From Laburnicola sp. R22_1 (Eukaryota > Ascomycota > Dothideomycetes > Pleosporales > Didymosphaeriaceae): a DNA stretch of 64,000 bases. The stretch is from assembly GCA_014281115.1 (NCBI GenBank), contig JACONQ010000014.1:1550001-1614000 (forward strand). Reading direction: 5' to 3'. Every line of letters begins with the position of its first letter. The first letter of the stretch is position 1. This document shows, piece by piece, positions 44,500-55,034 of the stretch. Both the position numbers and the translations under genes were made by a program. The notes beneath the pieces are model-generated. The model did no database searches, was not told where the DNA came from, and saw only the letters and a list, made by a program, of their open reading frames with translations.

Positions 44500-46975
44500 T
44501 TACGAAGAGGGCTCTTCAACCTCATCGGGCTTCGTTGTCTCCGCATCCGTCATTTCTGCGTCCTTTTGCTCTGGCGCCTCTGCTTGCCTCTTAGCTTCCT
44601 CCTCGCGCTTCTTGCGTTCAATCTCAGCCTGTTTCGCGGCGTGTGCTTCCTCTTGCTTCTTGCGCGCGGCTTGTTGCTCTTCCTGGATCTTGTCGTTGTA
44701 GCGCTGGATGATGGGGCCAGCAATCGCGCGGATCTCTTCGGATTTGGAGATGTATTGTGCCTTGGTGGCATCTTCACCTTCGTCGTATAGCCATTCCTGG
44801 AGCCATGTTAGCATGATCCAGATTGCGTAGTTTTAGTCACTTACCTCGACCGCTTCAAGCTTGGCGTTGAGCCTCGACTTCTCATCATCGCTGGCAAACT
44901 CTGCGTACACATCGAGGATCTTGTCCTTGAGCTCGTAAATGAATGACTCAAGATCGTTCTTCTGGTGCTCGGTATCGGCGACGAGCTTGTCCTCCATGAA
45001 CATCTGGTTTTCCTTCTCCATGGCAGCGTCCTTGCTTGCCTGATCCAGCGCTGCGGTGCCTGCTGACAGAGGCAAATCGCCCTTCCGCTGCTGCTTCTTG
45101 ACTTTGCGGGTCTTGGGGGGTTCTTTGGGTTCTTTTGAGTCGACGTCCATTGCCTGTTTATCCGTTGTTAGCGCCTCCTCGACAGGCATTGAAACAGAAG
45201 CATCGATAACGGCATGCGAAGATTTGCGTCGTTTCACAGCGCGCTCTTGTGGGTCCGATGAGGACCCCTGACCGTTGATCTGACAGACAAAATCTGGCGA
45301 AAGAGACGAATTAGAAATACGTACGTCACCCTCCTTCTTCTCCTCCGGAATCGGCTCTTCGACCTCCGTCTCCTCTACATAGTATCCGGATTCTACGTTG
45401 AGTATTCCGTGCACGTTAAGGCGCGCTTTCAGCTTGCAAATCATGAAGTCGCCCTTCGGATCTTCATGAACCCCCTTTACGGAGAAGCGACCAATCCACG
45501 GATTCGTCTTGCCGGGAAGCTGTTCAGGCTTGGCATACTTGGCCTCCAAATCGAAGGGGTGCTTTCGGTAGAAGGTGAGAATTTTCGTGGACGGCATTAC
45601 GTTACCCTTGTTGAAGACAGTCAGGCTCGTATCCTCGTCAGGAATATCTTCGGACTTTTCCCAGGCGAATTCGATCGGATAGCTGACCATGTCGTGTACA
45701 GAGAAGTCGCGGACACGGAAAACCGGGGAGAGAATGGCACAGCTGAAAGCGCACCCTCTCGCAACGGCCTCATCCTGGTTGAGGGTGAAGGACAGCGGCT
45801 TGCCAAAATATTCCTGAATGCGGGTCTTGAGGGAAGGCACACGGGTGCAACCACCAATCATCTCGATGACATCGATATCCTCGGGCTTCAGTTTTGCTTC
45901 AGCCAAGGCTTGCTCGATCGGAGCCGTAGCGCGGTCCAACAGGGGTTGGATGAGGGCCTCGAGCTCCTCTCGCTTGAGCATGCCGCGGACATCGACGTCG
46001 TTCATGACGGATTCGATGTTCAGAGGAGCGGCAGAATTTGCAGAGAGAATCTTCTTCAGCTTCTCAACACCAGCCTGGACACGGAATTTCGCTTTGGCGT
46101 TCTCGAAGATGTCGATCTTATACTTCTCCTTGAACTCCTTGCCAAAGTGCTCGACGAGGGCCTGGTCGATGTACCGTCCACCAAAGTGGCGGTCCCAGGC
46201 GGTTGACTTGACAGTCAGCTCGCCCTTCTTGAACTCAACTATGGAGACGGCGTAGTTGCTGTGGCCAATGTCGACAAAGGCTACCCTCCGTGGCTGCTCT
46301 TCAGGGCCAGGAAGGTCGGTCTTTGTGATGCCCCAGCCAAGAGCCGAGGCGGTGGTGTCGTTGATCAGCCGCAAGCACTTGAGCCCGGCGATGTCAGAGG
46401 CGTCGAGGAGGGCTCTCCGCTGGGAGTCGGTGTACCACGACGGGACACTGAGGACGACGTCGGCAACGGGCAGCTTGAGCTCAGCGGAGGCCGTGGCCTT
46501 GATCTTGGTGAGGTACATGGCGACGATCTGCGTAGCGGTGAACTTCTCCTTCTTGCCCAGGTATGTGACCTCGGCGCCGACCTGGCCGTTGACGTCGACC
46601 AAGTTCGCCGAGACAAAGTTCTTCTCAATCTCGACATCGGGGTCGTTCAGGGTGCGGCCGGCGAGGCGCGTGAAGGAGGCAACGGTGTTCTTGAGGTTGG
46701 AGACTTCCTGGTTCTTTGCGGCCTCGCCAATGTACCTGCTCTTGGGACCGAAGCCGACCAGTGACCTGTGGAGGGTGTCAGCCTGAGTTTTCTGCGCAGT
46801 GGGAGGACTTACGGCGTGGCGCGATTGGAGACTTCATTTGTGATCTGCGGCAGTCAGCACATGCTCACGGCTTAAAGCGCCTGGGGGACCATCTACATAC
46901 CACGTCGACGCCGCGATTCCGCGCAACGGCGATGACGGTGTTCAGCGTCCCCAGATCAACACCTACAACAGACAT
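44500..46975 (-). CDS. HSP88: Hsp110-type chaperone (HSP88/Sse1)
   Basis: A 759-aa cytosolic Hsp70-superfamily protein that serves as nucleotide-exchange factor for Hsp70 and holds unfolded clients. Exons on the minus strand are 46975-46901, 46844-46813, 46765-45325, 45279-44845 and 44796-44500. The N-terminus reads MSVVGVDLGTLNTVIAVARN, and the ATPase domain continues with VPSWYTDSQRRALLDA and GGCTRVPSL. The substrate-binding part has an acidic loop rather than a canonical Hsp70 EEVD end, and the final exon encodes WLYDEGEDATKAQYISK followed by a Lys/Glu-rich tail. The 45-nt segment 45280-45324 has donor, branch site and acceptor but no stop and is divisible by three. If retained, the protein would be 774 aa. 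The gene is divergent from FTA1. Confidence 0.95.
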
Positions 46976-47404
46976 GTTTGCTCGTGGAAATGGCGGGGTA
47001 GCAGGCGGCGTGCGGGTTCAGACGCGTGCGGATCGGCAGGTTAGGGCGTGCAAGTGTGTCGTGGAGGAGAGAGGCAAGCTCTGTGTTGAAAAGCAGCGCG
47101 TATACCGTGCTTGGGGCGAAGCAGACAGGCCCTTCTCGCGCTTTCGTTGAAATTCTATGCGCTGCTTTCCTTAGTGGGGTGTGGTCTGTGCGCGCCCGCA
47201 GCCGCCACACCAGCCGCAGACACTCCCAGGTTGCCAAACAAGCGTGCGTCATGGTGAACGGACACCCGCACCCGCACCCGCAACATGGTGCATTGAACAC
47301 CCGCACCCGCAACATGCATGGTGCATTGAACACCCGCACCCGCAACGTGGCGACTCAACCCCCCCTCGCGACGCGTCTGCCCTGTGAATGGAATTGCCAC
47401 CGCC
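46976..47404. promoter_or_regulatory. Divergent promoter HSP88 / FTA1 with C-rich tandem repeats
   Basis: A 429-bp region shared by two divergent genes. From 47260 to 47350 it contains a tandem array of CACCCGCACCCGCAAC alternating with ATGGTGCATTGAA. The array sits 55-145 bp before the FTA1 start. Confidence 0.6.
47262..47347. repeat. C-rich tandem array, about 29-33 bp units
   Basis: Three blocks of CACCCGCACCCGCAAC are separated by two ATGGTGCATTGAA spacers, the second preceded by an extra ATGC. Directly visible in the sequence. Confidence 0.85.
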
Positions 47405-48589
47405 ATGGCCGACATCCCCCCGTACCCGCTCTACAACCGCACCTACCTGCTCTACCGCGTCTCCCCGCTGCACCACGGCGAGGCCCCGCTGCTCGACGAG
47501 CGCAGCCTGCAGACGCACGCGAAACGGCTCCGGGAGCAGCTCAAAGGCGACAATGTGCGCGGCGTCGACGTGGCCTTTGCGGGGCCCGAAGACGCGCTGC
47601 CGAACCTGGGGCCGCTCGAGGACTGCAGCTGGGACCTGATCGGCGACGAGGACGCCTGGATCGACCGCCATCGCCAGCTGGTAGAGCCCGACGCCTCGCA
47701 GCTGTCGGCCGCCATGGCCGCTGAGCAGGCGCGCGGCGTCGAGGTGACGCTGGAATACGAGAAGCACTCCTACAATGCGCTGCTGCTGCGCGACCCAGGC
47801 GTCACCACCTCCCCGGAAGCATTCACGGCGCTGCCCCTGTTGCTGGTCAAGATGCCCTCGGCGATCCGCGACATCTTCCTCAACTACGTCAGGACAAGCT
47901 TCGACGCCCACGTCGCTCCGTTGAGCCTGCCCTCCGCCTTTGTCACATCCAGCCTCGAAACCTACTTCCGCCATTTGTCCTCGCGTGCCTCAACGCAGTC
48001 CATACAAAATGTCATCAGGCAGCTGCAGGTCCAACTGTCTTTCCCCAATGCCACCACTCTCCTCAGGCATCTAGACGTAACCATCGCAGCCCGCGACGTT
48101 CCTGGTTTCCTCAGTCGCGGTAGACTGCTAAAAGGCGCGAAAGAGAAGCCATTCACCACTGCGCTATCTAGCTATTTGAAGAAGCATCTCGCCCTAGATG
48201 TCTCCCACCCCAAAGTTCAGGTCTCGCGGATATCGTGCGCGGGTTTCAGCCTCGCCGTCGACCGGCTAAAGCTCATGGCACCAGACATCTCCGGTGACAC
48301 GTCCTCACTCGAAGAGAGCAGCGCGCCCGAAGCAAGCGCAGGTCAACTCGCCGTACAGGACTTTTACGCTTCATTAGTCCGGGAAGCCACCGGCACTGGG
48401 AAGTTCCTGCCAGAGGAATTTGCTGCGAACAGGAGGTCGTCCACACCATCGTCTACAGCGAGCGCAAAGGCAGGCAGGCGCAAACGAGCAGTGAGCAGTG
48501 CCACCGCTGGAGCTCGTAATACGAAAAGATCAAAAGCCAGAGAGAATGGAAATCATGAACCTGACGATGAAGACATGCGGGAAGCTTGA
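47405..48589 (+). CDS. FTA1: Kinetochore Sim4/CCAN subunit Fta1 (CENP-L family)
   Basis: A single-exon 394-aa protein. The N-terminal YPLYNRTYLLYRVSPLHHG is the opening block of the fungal Sim4 complex subunit Fta1, the CENP-L orthologue of the inner kinetochore. The middle contains two further conserved stretches, around SAIRDIFLNYVRTSFD and SLETYFRHLSSR, and a C-terminal part near LKKHLALDVSHPKVQVSRISCAGFSL. The last 60 residues are basic and disordered (AGRRKRAVSS, NTKRSKAREN). The first ATG in a sensible position is 47405; the frame upstream adds only seven codons from GTG. The protein helps build the constitutive centromere network. Confidence 0.85.
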   Translation: MADIPPYPLYNRTYLLYRVSPLHHGEAPLLDERSLQTHAKRLREQLKGDNVRGVDVAFAGPEDALPNLGPLEDCSWDLIGDEDAWIDRHRQLVEPDASQLSAAMAAEQARGVEVTLEYEKHSYNALLLRDPGVTTSPEAFTALPLLLVKMPSAIRDIFLNYVRTSFDAHVAPLSLPSAFVTSSLETYFRHLSSRASTQSIQNVIRQLQVQLSFPNATTLLRHLDVTIAARDVPGFLSRGRLLKGAKEKPFTTALSSYLKKHLALDVSHPKVQVSRISCAGFSLAVDRLKLMAPDISGDTSSLEESSAPEASAGQLAVQDFYASLVREATGTGKFLPEEFAANRRSSTPSSTASAKAGRRKRAVSSATAGARNTKRSKARENGNHEPDDEDMREA

Positions 48590-49380
48590 ATCCGGGCCGA
48601 AGATGAGATGCCAGGCGGAGCACAAGGGACGTGAAGCACAACCCAGATCTAGCTCTTTCTTTGGTATTCTGCTGCCGGGAAAGGTGTCGCGGTACGCTTT
48701 TTGGATCCTTGCACCACTTATCTGGGCGTCATTTTATCTGAGCGATTTCTCTCTATCGGTTCGCGCAGCTGCACAAGCGATGCCTCTGTTGTCCTCTTTT
48801 GTACTATTAGATGTTATATACCCCGTTTGTACCGTTCTTATCTTCCTCGCCATAACAATTAACAATCAATCTTTATGGACGTTCGCTCTTATCGTTCGTT
48901 TTACGCCTGAATAAGTACCTCATCCGACCTACGCAGCCTCCCTATCAAATTGCAAGCCTTGAATACTTCTCTGTACGCTAGAACGTTTTTACTAAACCTG
49001 ACCCTGGCAACTCCTTTATTTCCACTCTCACTGCTAATTTAAAGAGTAATACTTTGCTTGTCAGTGATTCGCAGAGTCTATCTGAATTGTCCAAAGACAC
49101 CTTAAGCGAGTAATGGACGCTGTTGCAGGAAGTAATCATATATTTTCGAGTCTCGCTATATTGCACATTAATGCACTTGCTTAAATGGCGAAATCATTAT
49201 GTTACATGCTGAGATACATATAAATGGGAATGTGCTGACCACGAGGCCGTTTTCGGAACTACCCGCACTATAAAAGTTCATAGATAAGAACAGCCGTATC
49301 GGGACAACATACAAGAGAGAAAAATTAAATCACCCGTTGCGCCTGACCCACAGGGGAAATCGAAACCCCTCCCGGACCGT
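48590..49380. other. Intergenic between convergent FTA1 and SDR genes
   Basis: 791 bp of mostly 3' flanking sequence, AT-rich from 48780. An open frame at 48498-48914 overlaps the FTA1 end in another phase and is not supported as a gene. Confidence 0.5.
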
Positions 49381-50350
49381 TTACATACTGCTGTATCCAC
49401 CATCCACCGGTATGCCAACGCCAGTGATCCATGACGCATCTTCGCTCGACAAGAACAACGCCGCCCTTGCAATATCCTGCATCTTGGTTAGTCTCTATGT
49501 ACACCACCCGGTTTTAGACACATACCCTGCCCTCGCCCAAACCGCGGAAGGGATGCCTCTCCAGCAAGCGGGTCTTTAGCGCCTCGTCCGAGAAGACGTG
49601 ATGCGTCATAGCAGAGTTGGTGACTAGTCGACGTTAGAAAGGGACGCAGCACGAGAAGAAAGATAGTACGCACAGCCAGGACACAACGCATTGACATGAA
49701 TGCGATGCGGCGCGCAATCCAAAGCCGCCGTCTTCGTAAGACCAAGTACACCATGTTTCGCAGCCGTATATCCCGCTACACCACCACCATTAGTCACATG
49801 CCCTAATTCCCACCCATCCTCACCAAAAGTCAAACTCACTATAATTCGTCTGCCCAGCCAACCCCCAAATACTCGCCACATTCACAATCCACCCCCTATC
49901 CCCTTCCGGCCCCGCCTCCTGCCTCACCATCTGTCCACTCGCATACTTGGTCCCCAAAAACACGCCCTTCAAATTAACACCAATAATCTTATCCCACTGC
50001 GCCTCTTCATACTCCCATATCTTCTTCAGATCCTCGCCTGTCCCCGCGTTATTCACCATGATGTCCAGTCTCCCAAACACGGTGACGGCTTCTTCAACGA
50101 GCGCGGCAACGTCCGAGGCCTGGGACATGTCGCATTTCACGAAGATGGCGCGCCCGCCGAATTTTTCGATTTCTTGCACGGTCGTCAGGTGTCCGTCTGC
50201 GCCTTCGGCGGCGGCGAGACGGGATGATTCTTGGACGTCGGAGACGATGACGGTGGCGCCTTCGAGGGCGAAGGTGAGGGCTATGGCGCGGCCGATGCCC
50301 GAGGCGGAGCCGGTTATTATGGCGACTTTGTTGTGGAGGCGGCCGGTCAT
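49381..50350 (-). CDS. Classical short-chain dehydrogenase/reductase
   Basis: A 270-aa SDR in four exons: 50350-49840, 49775-49674, 49623-49526 and 49482-49381. Three short introns lie in the last third, so unspliced reading frames make it look broken. The cofactor loop TGSASGIG (13-20), NNAG (100-103), catalytic Ser160 (NVAS) and Y173-x3-K177 (YTAAK) are all present. The Asp at 38 after the second strand (VIVSDVQ) favours NAD(H). The C-terminus follows the family pattern ([35 protein letters not shown]). The substrate cannot be predicted. It converges with FTA1 and is divergent from the TatD-like gene. Confidence 0.88.
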
Positions 50351-51441
50351 GGCTTGGAAAAGGATGAGTGTATGGATCTGAAGGGAGAAGAAATTTGTTT
50401 GCGATGCTGAGAAAGGAATGTACAACAGGATGAAGAAAGATGCAGGACCAGTAGATTGAAGGGAACTCGTGCGACATGGTAAGTATATATACTTGGAGCT
50501 CAAGCCTATCGGAAGTCGAGTGAACTGCATGCCATTGTAACGAGTCGAACGCAGGTCCGCGCGACCCGTCCCAGAAGTCAATAGCGGTGTATAGATTCGC
50601 TTTGATGCCTGTATCCAGTCAATGCAGAGCCAGTAGAAACAGGAGGGAGTAATCCTGCCCAGATGCTCATCCGATAGCACGACGGACTTCGGACGCAGGA
50701 GCAGGAAAACAAGAAGAAGCTTGAGAAGTCATGAAGAGCAAAACATGACAGGCAGCTCCAACATTTGGAGTTTAGTCTTCAGCTGAGCATGGCTCGCTGT
50801 GGATTACCAAGATGGCGTGGCGGACTCCGGATGAGTGGCTTCTGGGTGGAGGATCCTCCACAGACCGAGAGTCCGGATGTCGGCGTGGGTGACTTCAGAC
50901 ACCCCACCTCGTCACTCTGAACGGTCGCTCAAGCTTGTACATGCTGAAGCCTTACCAAGACAAGGCTCCGTCGGTGCTATATTTGACCACCACGTTTTCA
51001 TGGCGCGATGGCGCGTCGAAGTCGTGTTCATTGAGAGTGATGCCGCGAAGATCTTGACCGGGGTATTCTGACAGCAACGCACATGGGATAAAATATCTCA
51101 GACCGCGCTATAATAGACGCACGGACCAGTCCATCAGAAACGAAGAAAACGGTTGTAGGTAAGGCAGATACTATGCGGACACTGAAGACCCTAGACCGGA
51201 TTTCCGCTTTTCGATGTGTGAGGTACGGTTATATTCATGGTAGATAGTCCAGGAAACAAGTAGCACACCACGCTATCATCCTTCTGATGAATTTTCCTAT
51301 ATGGGATTAGCACACGACGTCACGCCCAATTCATCGCCAACACCCAATCATCTCACTCTCTGACCATCTACTCTCAACTCCATCCACCCGTTTCGTATAA
51401 CCCCAAAATACCACAACCCGTCAAGACCAGCACTTCCAATC
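50351..51441. other. Divergent intergenic, 1.09 kb
   Basis: Separates the SDR from the TatD-like gene. No repeat, RNA or protein-like frame is evident. Confidence 0.5.
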
Positions 51442-52692
51442 ATGCCCGAACAAGAGCCTTTCCCCTGGCACCTCGGCATCTACGACGCCCACTGCCACCC
51501 CACAGACACCATGTCCAGCATCCCCTCCCTCCCCAGCATGAAAACCCGCTGCCTAACCATCATGGCCACCCGCGCCCAAGACCAACACCTCGTCGCCCAA
51601 GTCGCAAACAACCACGGCGTCACTTCCGCCTCGCCCACCACCTGGCCCAGAGAACAATGCATAGTCCCCTGTTTCGGCTGGCACCCTTGGTTCGCCCACA
51701 TGATGTACCTCGACGACGCCGACTCCTCCTCCTCCACCAAAGAACCCGGCCCCCTAACAAACAAAGACCAAAAAATCAACCACTACGCAACCATCCTCCA
51801 GCCCTCCAAGCCCTCCCTCACCCCGGAGAACAAAAAGATCTACCTCTCCCTTCCGGACCCCACGCCCTTCTCCGCCTTCCTCTCCCACACGCGCGCCTAC
51901 TTAAAAGCACACCCATACGCACTAGTCGGCGAAATCGGCCTCGACCGCTCCTTCCGCATCCCGCAGCCCTTGGACCCATCCGCCTCCAACTCCCACCGCG
52001 ACACCAGCTTAACCCCCGGCGGCCGCGAAGGCAGACGCCTGACCCCGTTCCGCTGCAGTCTCGCGCACCAGAAGGAGATTTTAAAACGGCAGCTGCGACT
52101 TGCGGCGGAGTGTGGGCGCGCGGTGAGTATCCACGGCGTGCAGGCTCATGGGACGGTGTTCGAGACGTTGAAAGAGTTGTGGGAGGGGCATGAGAGGCGC
52201 GTGTTGAGTAAACGGGAGAGGAAGAAGCGGGGGAAACATGTTGAGGAGGTCGAAAGTGGAGATGATGCGAAGGAGTGGGGGCTAGAAGATGGGAGTGTGA
52301 ACAACACCTCTTCTTCTTCTTCTTCTTCTCCTCCTCCTAAACCATACCCCCCTCGCATCTGCCTCCATTCATACTCCGGCTCCGTCGAAAACTTCAAACA
52401 ATATCTCAATCCGGCCATCCCCGTGGAGATTTTTGCCTCTTTCTCCACGGCTATTAATCTCGGCGATACAATGGACCAAGCTACACCTGACGCGTTCGTT
52501 GAGATGATCAAGGCGGTGCCGGATGCCATGTTGCTCGTAGAGAGCGACCTGCATGTTGCGGGGGATGAGATGGACAGCCGGCTGGAGGATATAGTGAGGC
52601 GGGTATGTGCGATCAAGGGGTGGGGGTTGGAAGAGGGCGTAGAGAGGTTGGGCAAGAATTGGCGGAGGTTTGTGTTTGGGACGGATGGGTGA
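51442..52692 (+). CDS. TatD-family metallohydrolase, Cut9-interacting Scn1-like
   Basis: A single-exon 416-aa protein of the TatD amidohydrolase superfamily. The first metal-binding motif is DAHCH (H17, H19); FGWHPWFAH, LVGEIGLD (a Glu ligand), VSIHGVQAHG (His) and ICLHSYSG supply the remaining expected ligands. The C-terminal LLVESD carries the last acidic ligand. Fungal members of this subgroup resemble fission yeast Scn1, a suppressor that interacts with the APC/C subunit Cut9; TatD enzymes are generally nucleases. Compared with short TatD proteins there are low-complexity inserts, including an Asp/Ser run near 90 and KRERKKRGK followed by a Ser/Pro run (TCT-rich repeat at 52310-52335). 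Start: ATG at 51442, the first in frame. Confidence 0.85.
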   Translation: MPEQEPFPWHLGIYDAHCHPTDTMSSIPSLPSMKTRCLTIMATRAQDQHLVAQVANNHGVTSASPTTWPREQCIVPCFGWHPWFAHMMYLDDADSSSSTKEPGPLTNKDQKINHYATILQPSKPSLTPENKKIYLSLPDPTPFSAFLSHTRAYLKAHPYALVGEIGLDRSFRIPQPLDPSASNSHRDTSLTPGGREGRRLTPFRCSLAHQKEILKRQLRLAAECGRAVSIHGVQAHGTVFETLKELWEGHERRVLSKRERKKRGKHVEEVESGDDAKEWGLEDGSVNNTSSSSSSSPPPKPYPPRICLHSYSGSVENFKQYLNPAIPVEIFASFSTAINLGDTMDQATPDAFVEMIKAVPDAMLLVESDLHVAGDEMDSRLEDIVRRVCAIKGWGLEEGVERLGKNWRRFVFGTDG

Positions 52693-53136
52693 GGAGTACA
52701 GAGAGAGGGTGTTTAGGAATTAAGCTCTTGGGAAATATGGGACAGAAGTGGCATAGGTATGAATAGGATGATGCAACTCGGGTACTCTCGCCGTGGAAAA
52801 GAACGGCGACGCAGTCTGAGAGAGAGACACGACGCGGTTGAAATATGGTCGTCAAAATGGGCGCCGCCACCCTCCTCTGGTCACATTCCTGTCAGCCAAA
52901 TATCATCGGGATTAGGTGACAGTTAGTATGCTTTAATTCGATCGACGGCAAGCTGTCTACGTAGTGATCCCAGTCCCAACCTGATATGCAGGCACAAATG
53001 AACAAAACAGATCGCGTGAACTCGTGCGAACACCAACAACGCCTTGCTATGCAGACTTAGGAAAGGTGTGTGAACGAACTGACAGACGGAGGAATAATGA
53101 TACAGGCAAGGAAAATGCAATGCAAATGCATGGGCG
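52693..53136. other. Intergenic between convergent TatD-like gene and SRF1
   Basis: 444 bp of 3' flanking sequence on both sides. No other feature. Confidence 0.55.
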
Positions 53137-54493
53137 TTATCGCGCCACGCGTTCGATGAGCCTGAATGGGGTCAGTATATGCAGCGTGAAGGAGAAACAG
53201 GTAGAAGGGGTCGTCATACCGCATAGTGCTAATGGCAAAAGTGGTCAGCCACGCAAGCAGCGCGATGAGCAGCGTAGCCGTAAGCGCCTTTTGTCTCGTG
53301 CAGATGCTCTTTGTGTATGGACACGAATTGTTGTGTGTATCCAAACCACTTCCGTCTGCGCATGCCCACCGCTCGTCGGTGAGCGCCTGAAAAGCCAGGC
53401 TCAGGTTGGCCGAGTCGAAGACAATGAAGGCGAGATCGAGAAAAATAAGACGCATCTTGGCGTAGTGCGAGCGTAGACCTAGGGGTTTCGAGGTGTATTC
53501 GTCGTAGGTGATGTAGAGGGTGTAGACAATGGCCACCACGTCGACTATGATGGCCAGCCACGTGGATGAGTTGTTCTTGCAGCCGTGGTTGTCGGATCTG
53601 TGGAATATAGAGCCTGCCAGGGCGAGGGCCAACACAGAGAAGGTGAGGACGACCACGCGGACGAGGAGGGGCACCATGGGGTGGTTCATGAGGAGCTTGT
53701 GGAAGCGGGCGCGTTTGACGGGGTTGAACAGCCAGAAGCCGCCCAGCTCCACCCTGTCCTCCTGGTCCATGGGCCGCCACGGCTCCTCGAGGTCGGGCAT
53801 GTTCTCCTTCATCCAGGCATCGTCGACAATCTGGCCGCGCGACGACAACGGGCGGTCCGGGTCGAATTCGGAGGCCTTGGCGAACTGCTGCCACTTGGAG
53901 GCCTGCTCGGCGGCGGGCGCCGTGGGCGTGACGGGCGCCTGGTCGCGGGCATGGTCGAACCGGCGGCCGGGGACGTGCGACTTGGGAGTCGGGAGGTAGT
54001 TGTGCGAGGCCGGGCGCACCGATGTGGGCGTGCGCGGGAGCAGCAGCGAGGACGGGTCGTGGTGGTCGTGGTGGTGGTGGTGGTCGTCGTCGGCAGACTG
54101 GACCCAGGGCGGGAGGCTCCTCGCGACGCGGTGCGTATCCGAGCTGTCCACGTCGGCGGACGTGCTCGTCTTGGACTGCGACGACGCCAGCGTGCGCGGG
54201 TTCGAGGACACGGAATGGCTGTGCGACTGGCGCACGGCGTGGTCGTCGCGGCTGGACGATGCGGCCGTCGTGGCAGAGAGCGGGCGCTGGAGGCTCAGCG
54301 GGGAGGCCGACTGGGGCACTGGGGGCATCGGGGGCGGCGACTGCAGGCGGTTGCTGGTGCTGTTGCTGGTGCTGTTGCTGCTGCTGCGGCCGCCATTGTT
54401 GTAGCTGTGGCCCTGGGCGGTGGACTGCGACGGGTGGAGAGAGGGCGAGCTGCTATCGTGGTTGCGCGTTTCCACCATGGGGGTGCCGGACAT
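53137..54493 (-). CDS. SRF1: Regulator of phospholipase D, Srf1 family
   Basis: A 432-aa membrane protein resembling Srf1, which regulates the phospholipase D Spo14. Exon 1 is 54493-53220 and exon 2 only 25 nt (53161-53137). The 58-nt intron gives the end STMRLIERVAR, typical of the family, instead of an intron-encoded tail. The first ~210 residues are disordered (Ser/Asn repeats, a DDDHHHHHDHHD run). They are followed by the conserved FDPDRPLSSRGQIV and WMKENMPDLEEPW, then four hydrophobic segments (LLVRVVVLTFSVLALALAGSI, WLAIIVDVVAIVYTLYITY, LIFLDLAFIVFDSANLSLAF, TATLLIALLAWLTTFAI). The ATG at 54493 (MSGTPMVET) is used; the longer open frame upstream starts with GTG and is low-complexity. 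Confidence 0.83.
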
Positions 54494-55034
54494 GTCTCCC
54501 GACGAGGGCAGAGCAGACGGCTCGGCGGCGAGCAGTTGGCGATTACGTGGGCGCGAAGTAGAGGAGGCGCGACGACATGCTCGTTCCGCTCGAGTGCGTG
54601 CTGGCAGACTGGCAGGCTGGCGTGGGCGGCTGTCGTATGTATCGTATTGTGCTGCGGCTGGGCGTTTGGTGGTGAGTGTGCACGTCCGCAGCGTTGGGGT
54701 GCCAGTGCAGGCACTGCAGGGAAATTGCACTGGAGGCCATCAGCATGCTAACGAGACAAGGTTGCCGTTACTGACAGTGGCCGTAATTAGATCATGACTT
54801 GCCAGCTCTTGAGCAAACATGGCATTTTGAGCAGGCCAGCTATCTGTGTGTGGCTCCCCTCTTATCCATCCATGTCAATACCCAATACCGCCAGTGAGGT
54901 CATCGCGCTAGAGCTTTCCACAGCAATTCAAGCGTCCTCCCACCGTATGCACCCATGTTTCACGCCGCGCATCTGAAAAGCTTCGCACTGGCGCCATTGT
55001 GCGCCTACCCAACACTACCCTCCCCTCCGCCGCC
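54494..55034. promoter_or_regulatory. Divergent promoter SRF1 / Mit_KHE1 gene
   Basis: 541 bp between divergent starts. No specific regulatory word is assigned. Confidence 0.45.

Noticed and set aside
45409..46206. A 265-codon open frame on the plus strand opposite HSP88
   Set aside because: Same codon-bias effect. No recognisable motif, and the sense Hsp110 gene is certain.
48498..48914. Open frame with two hydrophobic segments after FTA1
   Set aside because: It overlaps the 3' end of FTA1 in another phase, lies in 3' flank, and the hydrophobic parts come from T-rich sequence.
41932..50350. A possible metabolic cluster formed by the two dehydrogenases and the esterase relic
   Set aside because: The genes are separated by HSP88 and FTA1, belong to different families and show no shared pathway signal.
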